Source: a virus. Taken from it: 28,252 nt of DNA. Position 1 is the first letter of the stretch. Each line of letters starts with the position of its first letter. The notes beneath the pieces were generated by a model. That model was given only the letters and a program-made list of their open reading frames with translations, ran no database searches and had not been told where the DNA came from. Location: the IMG/VR virus record IMGVR_UViG_3300043772_001328, positions 1 through 28,252 of that record. One strand, 5' to 3'. Shown piece after piece: positions 1-8,097 of this stretch. Both the position numbers and the translations under genes were made by a program.

Positions 1-3000
1 CCTGCATCTTGACCGTCAAATACTGCCGCTACGCGATCCTGAATCTCTGCATCTGTCATCCATTCTGGGGCTTGAATAGTTACCTTGGCACCTTTGCCGT
101 CATCATGCGGCCTGAAAACAGCCATGGCTTGTTGCTTGTAGTGCCGCCCTAGGGCTGCCGCTGCTGCAAGCGCAGCTTTTTCGTCTGCCTTTCCAAGGTA
201 AGTGACAAAGCTTGGTTCTGGCTCACTGCCCCAAAGCCCCTGCTGCTGAACAATCTGATGGCGTTTGATGCCAAATGCTTGCGCTGCCTCTTGGCTGCGC
301 CGCGCATAGTCTCGCATGTCCCGGTTGAATGCCCATGGAGCCTTTTCAGCGCCCTTACGAGTCTTGAAAGGAGAGCCGCCAAACTCAACGCCAGTCCTTT
401 TCGGGTAGTCCTTGCGGCCCGAGTCGGGGTCTAGCGCAACCCACTCGTCACCTTGCTGCTCGATCCTGTAACGGTTGTTGTATACGTAGGTCCCGGCTTC
501 AATCTTTTCCCTGACTTGATTGGTTTCCTGTCGCTGCAGGTGCTCAGTTGCCAGTTGGTCAGCATCGCGCTTACGCACGGTCTTGCCAAGCTCGGTTCCA
601 TCAGGGGCAAACGCAACCCACATGACCTTGCCGTTCTTCTGCTTGCGCTGTGAGATGCGGTAGCCCTTGTCTTCGTAGGTGTTGCCCGCACCCTTGCGCT
701 TGCGCTTGAGCTTGCCCTTGACTACCGGCGGTTCGCCAATGGTCTCAAGGCGGTCATCGATTTCTGCAACCTTGGCCGTAACTTCAGCGTCGAAGATTTC
801 TTCTTCCCGCAACATCGACAGCTCGGCTTCGGCTGCTTGCATTTCCTCGTCAAGCTTGGTCATCCTGCGTTTTTCAGCAGCAGTGACTCCGGCCTTCTTG
901 CGCAGTTTGTCTTGCTCGTTAGCAAGCGTGGCAATCTTGGCAGCAAGTTTTTCTGCCTTGCCTTGCATACGTTGAAGCGTTGCTCGATCTGTCCCCTGTT
1001 TTCCTCTGGCTCGGGCAATAGTCCTTTGCGCCATGCTTTTGACATCGGCAATCAGCTGCTCGGTGCGCCTAAGCTGGCCCTTTTCTTTCGGGTTTGAATA
1101 AGGCACATTGATCTCATTGCCTTCTTCATCGCGCAGCTTGGGCCTGTCGCCGGGTTTTAGTTGTTGCTCGGCAGTAACAAGTAGTTCAGTAACAGCTGGG
1201 TCGGTGAACTTGCCTGCAGCCGGGTCTGGAGTTCGGTAGCCCTCTGAATCAAGCTCCTTGGCCTTGATGTCCATGGCAAGGAACTCAACTCGCAGTTCCT
1301 TGAACGCCTGTCCTTCGGGCTTAGAATCGTCCAGCAGCTCTGGCAGCTGTTTCAAAATGTCCATCTCAAGCAGCTCTGGAGCAGATGCTTCAAAAGAGGC
1401 TATCCGGTTGTCAATAAACTTGATCAGTTCAGCTTGGGTTGCTCTTAGCGGCAGACCCATTGACTGAGCACTAAGAGCAAGGTCAGCAACGGTTACCCCG
1501 ATGTAGCCCTCTTCTGCGCTTCTCATGCGTTCTTCGTCTGAGGACATCATGGTTTCGTGCAGCTCATGGCGAGCCGTTTTGAAACCCTTTTCAACTCCAA
1601 CTTGACCGAGGGCCTCAGCGTTTCGCTTATTGATCTGGTCGAGCCGTTCGATCACAGGTGACTTGGTGCCAGTGAGCTTGTTGTTGAATCTCTTGTTGAA
1701 ATCCATATATCTGGCATGGAAACCTTCAGTGAGCACTTGCAACGCCCTCTCAGACATGGTGTCCATGCGTGCCCTGAATGTGGTGATTTTGGCTCGGCTG
1801 AGCATGTCAGCTTTCCATCTATCGTAAGCTTGGGTCAAGGTAGCGCCACCAAAATCAGCAAGCTTGTTTTGCGGTTTGATTTTGTCGCCTACGGCTCGTG
1901 TTGGCACCGACACAAGCCCCCTAGTGGCGGGCCTGAGCATCCAATAGGCACCAAGCGCCGGGAGTAGGCCAAAGTCTTCTTGCGTGGCTTTGGCGATCTT
2001 GTTTACGTCCTTAGACAGGTAGACATCGCCCATTAGCAGCAGCTCGTCGGCAAACTCTTTAGCCATGGCTTGCACGGGTGCTGTGATGTAATCAATGTCA
2101 CTGCGTTCACCCGTAGCACCAATGCCAGTTATGGCTCGGTTCATAGACACGCCAAGGTTGGCAAGGATTGCGATTGGCGACGTAACCATGCTGATCAAAC
2201 CACGAGTTGTGGTTCCAAGGGTTGTTTGCGGGTCTTCGACAAAGCCCTTGACGGTTCCTCCTACTGCCGGGAAGGTATAGGGTGCGCCACCGACTGCTGC
2301 AGATAGGACTCCGGCTCGATAGACCTTTCGGGTCTTCTTGAACCATGGCTTGGCTGTGGTCTCTTGAATCTTCTTGAGGGTCTTGCCCGCGCCCTGTGCT
2401 GTGCGGCTTGTCTGGGCCGATGCCCTGACGGCTTCTTTGAGCACAGCTTCCTTAGTGATTTTGGGAGCAACGCTCAGCGCGTTGCCGACTTCATCACCAG
2501 TTTCTTTGGCTACCTTTGCGGCAATCTCGTCAGCCTGTGCAGCTGACAAACGTGTCTTGGCTGCACGCAGACCGGCAACACCACGAATGGTGCCACGGGC
2601 AAGACCGTAGACACCACCAGCTGTTAGTAGGGCGGCAAGGTAATCGCCGGGCGATGCTTCGTAGTCTTCTCCACCTAGATTGGCCGATAGCCCGGCACCA
2701 AAGGAAAAGCTGTTGAAGCCTTCGGGGGAAGAAAACCGTTTGGTTTGATCCGAAACTATCCGCTTGAATGAGTCAAGACTGATAGCAGCAGCACCAAACT
2801 CTTCGGCAAGGCCCGGTGCTTCACGAACATCCTTGTAAGCCTGTCTCTCACTGGGCAGTCGCAGCCTTCTGCCCTTTTCTTGGTTACTGGCTATCTGGGC
2901 AACTACCTTTTGACGACGCGCTTGAGCAGCGTCAAGGTTGTCGATGACATCTTCCTTACGGTTTTGAAGCTTGGTAAGCCGAGCCACCATTTTGCGGGCA

Positions 3001-3854
3001 TTGCCAATGTTGCCGTTCTTCTCAGCTTGGTTGATCTTCTTTAGCAGCGCCTGCTGCTTTTGATCGATTTTCTGTGCCCGGTTCTGGAGTTGGTTCGGAC
3101 GTGACAGGGCCTTGAGGTATTTGACGTTTGTTACATCGCCGCCCGCCTTCTTGACTGCTGCAGCATCTTGTGCGTAGATTTCAGCGAGCAGGGCATTGCG
3201 ACCCTGTTGAGTCTTGAGCTGGCCCTTGACTGACTTTCGGCTCTTCTTCCATGACTTCGGGTTTTGCTCTTTCCAGTCCTTGACGTATTGCCTGACGGCG
3301 TTGTTGGTCCTTTGTCTAGCAAGAGCTTTTTTGCGCTCACCCTGCAGCCCACGGATTTCTTTCTTGAGCCGGTTTTCTTGTGACTGGCTTATGCCGGTTT
3401 GCCACCGCTGCTGCTTGCCAACAAGGTTGGTGTTGTCGGACAGGAGGGTATCGCCGCCTGCTTGCCTGACGTTGAGGCCCGCAATCTTGGTTCGCTTACG
3501 CCCTATCTTGCGATTGAGGACAGATACGCGATCTTGTGGTGCTTTTTTGGGTTCAGGCTTGGGTGCAGTCTTTTTGGGTGTTGGGGGCTTCTTAGGCTTC
3601 GAAGATGCTTTAGCAATCTCTTCTACTGTCGAGATGAACTTTGCATTGCTTCGAGGTTTGGGAAGCTTAGGACGAGACTTTTTGCGACCACGCTTTTTGC
3701 GACGGCTGCTACCAGAGCTAGTTGTTCCTGCCGCAAATGTGGGGCTTGCCTGTTCAGCTGGAGTAAGGCGCGACCAACCCTTACCGCTTTCCCACTTGCG
3801 CGGTGGGGTCTTTTTGATTGATCCGTCAGGGTTGTATCGAACTGGCCCGGGCAT
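1..3854 (-). CDS. Very large virion protein, probable DNA-ejection (internal virion) protein, partial
   Basis: I read this frame as open from an ATG at 3854 to the left edge, about 1,284 codons with no stop; a TGA lies directly before the ATG, so the start is fixed. The N-terminus (residues 1-110) is rich in Lys, Arg and Pro. Long charged, helix-prone stretches follow, then four hydrophobic or glycine-rich segments near residues 404-427, 511-537, 550-580 and 628-650. Another charged coiled-coil-like part lies near 1,000-1,060. Two similar small modules follow, with a Tyr-Arg-Ile core and a Trp-Val-Ala strand. As the last gene after two smaller Gln/Ala/Arg-rich proteins, it fits the large ejectosome protein of a short-tailed phage. 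No lysozyme or peptidase motif was recognised in the visible part. The role is inferred from size, composition and position. Confidence 0.75.
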   Translation of the reverse strand, partial: MPGPVRYNPDGSIKKTPPRKWESGKGWSRLTPAEQASPTFAAGTTSSGSSRRKKRGRKKSRPKLPKPRSNAKFISTVEEIAKASSKPKKPPTPKKTAPKPEPKKAPQDRVSVLNRKIGRKRTKIAGLNVRQAGGDTLLSDNTNLVGKQQRWQTGISQSQENRLKKEIRGLQGERKKALARQRTNNAVRQYVKDWKEQNPKSWKKSRKSVKGQLKTQQGRNALLAEIYAQDAAAVKKAGGDVTNVKYLKALSRPNQLQNRAQKIDQKQQALLKKINQAEKNGNIGNARKMVARLTKLQNRKEDVIDNLDAAQARRQKVVAQIASNQEKGRRLRLPSERQAYKDVREAPGLAEEFGAAAISLDSFKRIVSDQTKRFSSPEGFNSFSFGAGLSANLGGEDYEASPGDYLAALLTAGGVYGLARGTIRGVAGLRAAKTRLSAAQADEIAAKVAKETGDEVGNALSVAPKITKEAVLKEAVRASAQTSRTAQGAGKTLKKIQETTAKPWFKKTRKVYRAGVLSAAVGGAPYTFPAVGGTVKGFVEDPQTTLGTTTRGLISMVTSPIAILANLGVSMNRAITGIGATGERSDIDYITAPVQAMAKEFADELLLMGDVYLSKDVNKIAKATQEDFGLLPALGAYWMLRPATRGLVSVPTRAVGDKIKPQNKLADFGGATLTQAYDRWKADMLSRAKITTFRARMDTMSERALQVLTEGFHARYMDFNKRFNNKLTGTKSPVIERLDQINKRNAEALGQVGVEKGFKTARHELHETMMSSDEERMRSAEEGYIGVTVADLALSAQSMGLPLRATQAELIKFIDNRIASFEASAPELLEMDILKQLPELLDDSKPEGQAFKELRVEFLAMDIKAKELDSEGYRTPDPAAGKFTDPAVTELLVTAEQQLKPGDRPKLRDEEGNEINVPYSNPKEKGQLRRTEQLIADVKSMAQRTIARARGKQGTDRATLQRMQGKAEKLAAKIATLANEQDKLRKKAGVTAAEKRRMTKLDEEMQAAEAELSMLREEEIFDAEVTAKVAEIDDRLETIGEPPVVKGKLKRKRKGAGNTYEDKGYRISQRKQKNGKVMWVAFAPDGTELGKTVRKRDADQLATEHLQRQETNQVREKIEAGTYVYNNRYRIEQQGDEWVALDPDSGRKDYPKRTGVEFGGSPFKTRKGAEKAPWAFNRDMRDYARRSQEAAQAFGIKRHQIVQQQGLWGSEPEPSFVTYLGKADEKAALAAAAALGRHYKQQAMAVFRPHDDGKGAKVTIQAPEWMTDAEIQDRVAAVFDGQDA

Positions 3855-3872
3855 TCAGGCACAGTTTATCGA

Positions 3873-4982
3873 CTAACCCTGCTTAGCAAGCCACTTACGG
3901 TAACGCTTGAGGAACTTTTTACGTTCAACCGCGTTGAAAGACACGCCGGGCTGTGATTCTACCTTGTCCATAAAGCCTTGCCAGTCAGTGATTTTGTCGC
4001 CTTGGCGGTATTGCTCTGCTGCAGTTTTGGCAATGCGCCACTCCTGCTTGTCAAGCTTGAGTTTGTCATTATCACTGCTGCCGCCACTGCTGCCGCCGTC
4101 GCGAGCGTCGGCCTGCTGATCAAGTCTGCCAGTTTGTGCCTCATACCAGTCGATGGCATTTTGGGCCTTGTTCTGCTGCAGCGCGGCCAAGGTTTGAGCA
4201 CGTTCGCTACCAAACTGTTGCTGCTCACGTCTAGCAGCCATAAGGTTCTTGAGGAAGGTCGCACCCTTGGTGGCCCGGATTGTGCCTAGCTCTCTACGCA
4301 GCCCCCGGCGCTCTTCTGCACCTGCGGCCCTAGTGTCGGCCATACGGCTTGCAATGTTGCGAGCCATTGCCAGCTGCTGGTTTTGAGCTTCGTTCTGCTG
4401 CGCAGATGCCATGTTGATCGATTGACGTTCAGCGTTAGCACCTGCGGCTCCACTCATTCCTTGCCACGACTGAGCTGCATCCTCGTTACTAGCTTGCTGT
4501 TGGCTTGCAAGCCGCGCCATCGCTTGATCGCCTGCAGAACCACCCGGGGTAATCTTTTGCGCTGCCAACGCACTCATTTGTTCCCCAAGCACACTGCTCT
4601 GCAGTTGGTTGAGCCTGTCTGTCGAAGCTTGCGCGTTAGCCGAAAGCCGGGCTTGAGCCTGCGACGTAACCCCCTGCTGCAGCGCAAGATTTTGTGCCCC
4701 GTAGCCTTCGAGCTTTTGAGCCACACCCATAGACTCGCCACGAAGACGTTCGCCCATTTTGGAAAGGGCTTGAACGTCGCGAGCTTGAGCTTTACGGCTA
4801 TCAGCAAGCTGGCCCTGTCTTTCGCGGATGCCGGGAAGCAGCTCGATGCGAGTAGTGGCACGAGCAAAGTTTGCCAACGGCTTGCCAGAAAGCATTTTGT
4901 TCGGGTTATACAGCGCCCCCGAAAACTTTCTGCCGCCCTTTTTGCGGCCCTTGCCTAGCTTGTTTCCTTTAGGAGTTGCCAC
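3873..4982 (-). CDS. Gln/Ala-rich helical protein, probable internal virion (ejection) protein
   Basis: This 369-aa protein starts at GTG 4982, overlapping the end of the gene before it by 14 bases, and an AAGG lies about nine bases upstream. The first 20 residues are a basic Lys/Gly/Arg cluster. Residues about 50-290 are very rich in Ala, Gln, Arg and Ser with few aromatics, as expected of long helices or coiled coil. The last 60 residues are charged and include several Trp and Tyr. It lies between two other proteins of similar style at the end of the virion operon, where short-tailed phages place internal or ejection proteins. No family was recognised, so the role is inference. Confidence 0.75.
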   Translation of the reverse strand: MATPKGNKLGKGRKKGGRKFSGALYNPNKMLSGKPLANFARATTRIELLPGIRERQGQLADSRKAQARDVQALSKMGERLRGESMGVAQKLEGYGAQNLALQQGVTSQAQARLSANAQASTDRLNQLQSSVLGEQMSALAAQKITPGGSAGDQAMARLASQQQASNEDAAQSWQGMSGAAGANAERQSINMASAQQNEAQNQQLAMARNIASRMADTRAAGAEERRGLRRELGTIRATKGATFLKNLMAARREQQQFGSERAQTLAALQQNKAQNAIDWYEAQTGRLDQQADARDGGSSGGSSDNDKLKLDKQEWRIAKTAAEQYRQGDKITDWQGFMDKVESQPGVSFNAVERKKFLKRYRKWLAKQG

Positions 4983-5886
4983 TAATCTTGCCTTGTAGTT
5001 TTGAGCGCCGTTTCCTCAAACGGTCAAGCCTTTTCTCAATCCGTGCCCGCTGCTTATCGGACGTTGTGTCTTCAAGTTTTGCACGAAGGCCCTTGATTCG
5101 CTTAGTGGTTCCCTTGACCTGTCGCCTAAAGGAAGCGTTTGGATCGTCCGGTGTAAAGGTTCTGTCCCCGCCTGATTCATTGGCCTGTTCCATCATGTTG
5201 TCGTAGACCCGCGAGGTCCCGGCAGCTTCCTCTTGTCGCAAGGCGGAAAGATACCTGTTTTCGACATCTTGTCGCCTGATGTTGCGGTTGTAGTTTGCAT
5301 CGCTAAACGCGGATTGCCTGTTTCCGATGTCAGCCATAAAGTCTTGTGCGTTTTCACGTTGTGCTCTACGAGCCATGCCGCTGTAAGCAGAGCCAGTGCC
5401 AAGGCGGGCTTCGGCAAGATCACGCGCACGCCTGCGGTTGTATTCCACCTGTCGATCAATGTCTGTATCGAAAGCTCGTTTGGCTTGCTGTTGTTCAGCC
5501 AACAGGGAAATCATCTCTGTGCCGCCCGGCCCAAGGGTTGCCTCTATGGCTTGTGCGTTCTGCCAGTAGACCGAATCCCGAGGGTCTGGTGTTTCTTGGA
5601 AGTTTGCATTAGGCCCGGAAACCGGGATCATCTTCTTGACGGGTTTTGCTGGCGCTTTGGTGGATGGCTTGACCGTAGGCTTGGTCATTGAACCCGTGCC
5701 TACTTGACCTCCAAGGCCGTTTGCCTGTGGCTGCTTGGGCGCACCAATCTGCTGAGACGGTATGGCAATGTTCGGCTGATTGGAAAACGCCGCGCTGATG
5801 TTTGAGTTTTGCTGGCCTACGCCGGTAATGCTTTTCACCCCGGGAGCAGGCGGGGCGGCAGGCGTGCCGTTATTCAAAAGAGCCAT
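4969..5886 (-). CDS. Structural protein with Pro-rich N-terminus and Arg-rich helical C-terminus, probable ejection protein
   Basis: This 305-aa protein starts at ATG 5886, 15 bases after the glycosyltransferase stop, with no clear ribosome binding site. The first 95 residues are low complexity, rich in Pro, Gln, Asn and Gly. From about residue 105 it becomes helical and charged, with an Arg-rich stretch near 145-190. A strongly basic Lys/Arg coiled-coil-like tail covers about 255-300. It forms a block with the two following genes and overlaps the next by 14 bases. A small internal virion or ejection protein is the best guess from position and composition; no conserved domain was identified. 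Confidence 0.7.
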   Translation of the reverse strand: MALLNNGTPAAPPAPGVKSITGVGQQNSNISAAFSNQPNIAIPSQQIGAPKQPQANGLGGQVGTGSMTKPTVKPSTKAPAKPVKKMIPVSGPNANFQETPDPRDSVYWQNAQAIEATLGPGGTEMISLLAEQQQAKRAFDTDIDRQVEYNRRRARDLAEARLGTGSAYSGMARRAQRENAQDFMADIGNRQSAFSDANYNRNIRRQDVENRYLSALRQEEAAGTSRVYDNMMEQANESGGDRTFTPDDPNASFRRQVKGTTKRIKGLRAKLEDTTSDKQRARIEKRLDRLRKRRSKLQGKISGNS

Positions 5887-5901
5887 AGCACAGATTCTAA
5901 C

Positions 5902-6744
5902 CTAGTGTGCGGGCAATCGGTTGAAAAGGACATCTGTGTTGCGGCTGTTTTCGGCAATGTGCATCCACTTGGATTTCCACGGCTCAAAGGTCATCTCAGC
6001 CATGAGGCGAAGAGCTTCAGTAAAGTCGGGGTTCGTTCCTATGGCCCGGAGGCAGGCTTCTCGGGCCTCTACTCCTTGGTGTAGATACCACTCTGCTTTT
6101 GCGATAGTCAGCCATGCTTCGGCTTCTTCGGCAGGGAAAGCGGGACGCTCCAGATACCGCTTCATCCATTGGATGGTTTGCGGGTAATCCCCAAGGTCAA
6201 AGTATTCCCGGCCCAAGTAAAACCGGGTTCGCGGAGTGTCGGGTGACTTTTGAAGGATGCGAAGGTTGCGTTTGGTGTTTGGCTCTGCCCGGGGTCTCGT
6301 TTGCTGGTGGATGTCAGTTTCGATGGTTGCGATACGACTCAATACCTCGTGGACCCGGCCTACCCAGTAGTTGTCGGGCGCGTTCTGGAATAGCCACGCT
6401 GCCTTGTGGTGGTTGTTGATTGTGACGGAAGCAACGGAGTGTTCTGGGCTAACGCGGTCAATCTCAGCTTTGATGTCATCAATCGGTGTAAGGTTGATGT
6501 GATCAGCATCGATGCTGTAAATCCAGTCGCCCGTGCAGTTGGCCCGGGCCACATTCCGGGCATCAGAAAAGTCATCTCGCCATTGGTCAAGAACGATTTT
6601 GTCCGTGTATTCGCTGGCGATTGAGACGGTAGCGTCGGTAGACCCTGTATCTACAACGACAATCTCATCAGCATCCTTGACTGACTCAAGGCAGGCACCA
6701 AGGAACTCTTCTTCATCCTTGGCTATCAGGGCAACGGAGAGCAA
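5902..6744 (-). CDS. Family 2-type glycosyltransferase with C-terminal helical (TPR-like) repeats
   Basis: A 280-aa protein predicted to transfer a sugar from a nucleotide-sugar donor. The N-terminus has the GT2 pattern: an opening beta strand followed by Lys-Asp-Glu-Glu, the signature VVVDTGSTD at about 29-37, the FSDARN motif at 59-64, and a metal-binding DAD at 79-81. Residues from about 170 onward form helical pairs of TPR type (FYLGREYFDLGDYPQTI). The start is TTG 6744, directly after an in-frame TAG that ends the preceding gene, and no Shine-Dalgarno is visible. It lies between fibre-related and ejection-type genes, so the acceptor may be a virion protein such as the Thr-rich collagen-like fibres, or a host surface glycan. 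The family assignment is strong; the acceptor is unknown. Confidence 0.88.
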   Translation of the reverse strand: MLSVALIAKDEEEFLGACLESVKDADEIVVVDTGSTDATVSIASEYTDKIVLDQWRDDFSDARNVARANCTGDWIYSIDADHINLTPIDDIKAEIDRVSPEHSVASVTINNHHKAAWLFQNAPDNYWVGRVHEVLSRIATIETDIHQQTRPRAEPNTKRNLRILQKSPDTPRTRFYLGREYFDLGDYPQTIQWMKRYLERPAFPAEEAEAWLTIAKAEWYLHQGVEAREACLRAIGTNPDFTEALRLMAEMTFEPWKSKWMHIAENSRNTDVLFNRLPAH

Positions 6745-6948
6745 CTAGGAAAGCTCAGCGAGTGCTTCGATTGCAGCCGAAAGGTCAGCTATAGCTTTTT
6801 CCGAAGCAGCGATCTGATTGGCCCAATCGTCTGTGGCAGCAGTCCATTTTGCAATGTTGATCTGATGCTCAAAGATTTGAACCTTCAGAGATTCGATTTC
6901 TGCATTCAGGATTTGTTGCTTTTGCTCAAGGGTTAGCTCTATCGTCAT
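6745..6948 (-). CDS. Small coiled-coil protein
   Basis: A 67-aa protein, ATG at 6948, with a good GGAG seven bases upstream. Nearly the whole protein is heptad-like with Glu, Gln, Ile, Leu and Ala, broken near the middle by KWTAATDDWAN. It resembles the small coiled-coil proteins often found beside phage fibre genes, which may be chaperones, trimerisation factors or fibre parts. Its TAG stop is immediately followed, in the same frame, by the TTG start of the glycosyltransferase. Suppression of this stop would fuse the two proteins. Confidence 0.75.
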   Translation of the reverse strand: MTIELTLEQKQQILNAEIESLKVQIFEHQINIAKWTAATDDWANQIAASEKAIADLSAAIEALAELS

Positions 6949-6957
6949 TTGATGCTC

Positions 6958-8097
6958 CTATCGTAAAGCGAGTCCACTGGTTGTCAATGCGCCAGCAGCT
7001 GATTCGCTAGATGTTGTTGTCCATGTCGTTGCTGATCCTATCTTGGTTGGAGAGGTAGTGTTACCGCTCGTCGTGCCCTGCCCCGTCCTGCCATTGGTGT
7101 TCAGGCCCCAAGAATATAGCTCGCCATTTTGTATTGCGTAACCTGCCTGCTGCTGAACTATGGACCTTCCGGACCAAGTGGTTGCGCTTCCGATTTGGGT
7201 CTCTGTTGTAGTAGAACCGGTGTTGGTTCCCTGCCCTGTCCTGTATGACTGATTGGTCCCCCAGCTAAACAGCTTGCCAGCGTTGATCCCACTGCCGTTG
7301 TAAACGCAACAGCATACATCAGTCCAAGTTGTGTCGGCGTTGAACTCCGTTGGAGAGTTGGTGGTTCCCGAGTTTGTCCCTTGCGCGGTTCCGTAATAAG
7401 TATTTGCTCCCCATGAATAGGCTTTACCGTCTGACCCTATGGCGGCAACGGCTCCTCCGTTTGCGTCTCTTTCGCCAGTGTGAACCATCGACCAAGTAGA
7501 TGATCCAATCTTAGTCAAACTTGATGTTTCACCAGTGTTGGTTCCTTGGGCCGTAACATACGCAAGATTGGCTCCGCACGAATACATGTCACCGTTGGTC
7601 TTTATGGCAAACAGATTTGTTGAACCCATCAACACATATTTCCAGTCGCTGTCAGAATCAACCTGAGTCATCCCTATGGTAGAACCGGTGTTAGTTCCTT
7701 GCGCCGTTCGATAGTTGACATTGTTGCCGCATGTCCATAGAGTCCCATCTCTTTTGATTGCACCCATTGCTCCTCCGCCCCCTGACACGATGCTCCAATC
7801 GTTGCCGGTTCCAACGCGAGTCAACGATGTCAGCTGAGTAGTATTGGGCTGTCCAAGCTGATACACATTGTTGGCTCCGCAGCTCCACAACGATCCGTCC
7901 CATTTTACTGCTGCAAGAAAGTTGTTGCCTTGAGCCACGCATTTCCATTCTGAGGAATAGATGGAGGTCGGGCTAGTGACATCAGGGGTTGTTGTCCCAT
8001 TACCAAGCCTGCCATTAGCTGCAGCGCCCCATGTATACATGCCAAGTAGCGTTCCATCATTTACTGCTCCCGCAAGTGTGCCAACGGTTTGCGGCAT
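6958..8097 (-). CDS. RCC1-type seven-bladed beta-propeller protein, probable fibre tip or adhesin
   Basis: A 379-aa protein. Seven repeats of about 47 residues carry the RCC1 signature: aromatic-Ser/Thr-Trp/Cys-Gly-x-Asn followed by a Gly-Gln-Gly-type turn, for example LWSCGANN, AYSWGANTYY and LYSWGLNTNG. Seven copies match a complete RCC1-like propeller. Linkers are rich in Thr, Ser, Asn and Gly. The frame extends upstream to 8148, but I chose ATG 8097 because it overlaps the stop of the collagen-like gene as TAATG, the same junction used elsewhere in this operon. No catalytic motif is visible. Its place directly after the fibre genes suggests a surface-binding domain; this is inference, since RCC1 folds serve many binding roles. 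Confidence 0.82.
   Translation of the reverse strand: MPQTVGTLAGAVNDGTLLGMYTWGAAANGRLGNGTTTPDVTSPTSIYSSEWKCVAQGNNFLAAVKWDGSLWSCGANNVYQLGQPNTTQLTSLTRVGTGNDWSIVSGGGGAMGAIKRDGTLWTCGNNVNYRTAQGTNTGSTIGMTQVDSDSDWKYVLMGSTNLFAIKTNGDMYSCGANLAYVTAQGTNTGETSSLTKIGSSTWSMVHTGERDANGGAVAAIGSDGKAYSWGANTYYGTAQGTNSGTTNSPTEFNADTTWTDVCCCVYNGSGINAGKLFSWGTNQSYRTGQGTNTGSTTTETQIGSATTWSGRSIVQQQAGYAIQNGELYSWGLNTNGRTGQGTTSGNTTSPTKIGSATTWTTTSSESAAGALTTSGLALR

Noticed and set aside
3214-3876. Plus-strand frame of 220 codons opposite the large left-edge gene
   Set aside because: It is rich in Cys, Leu and Arg as expected of an antisense reading, and the opposite strand has a continuous, better-composed frame.
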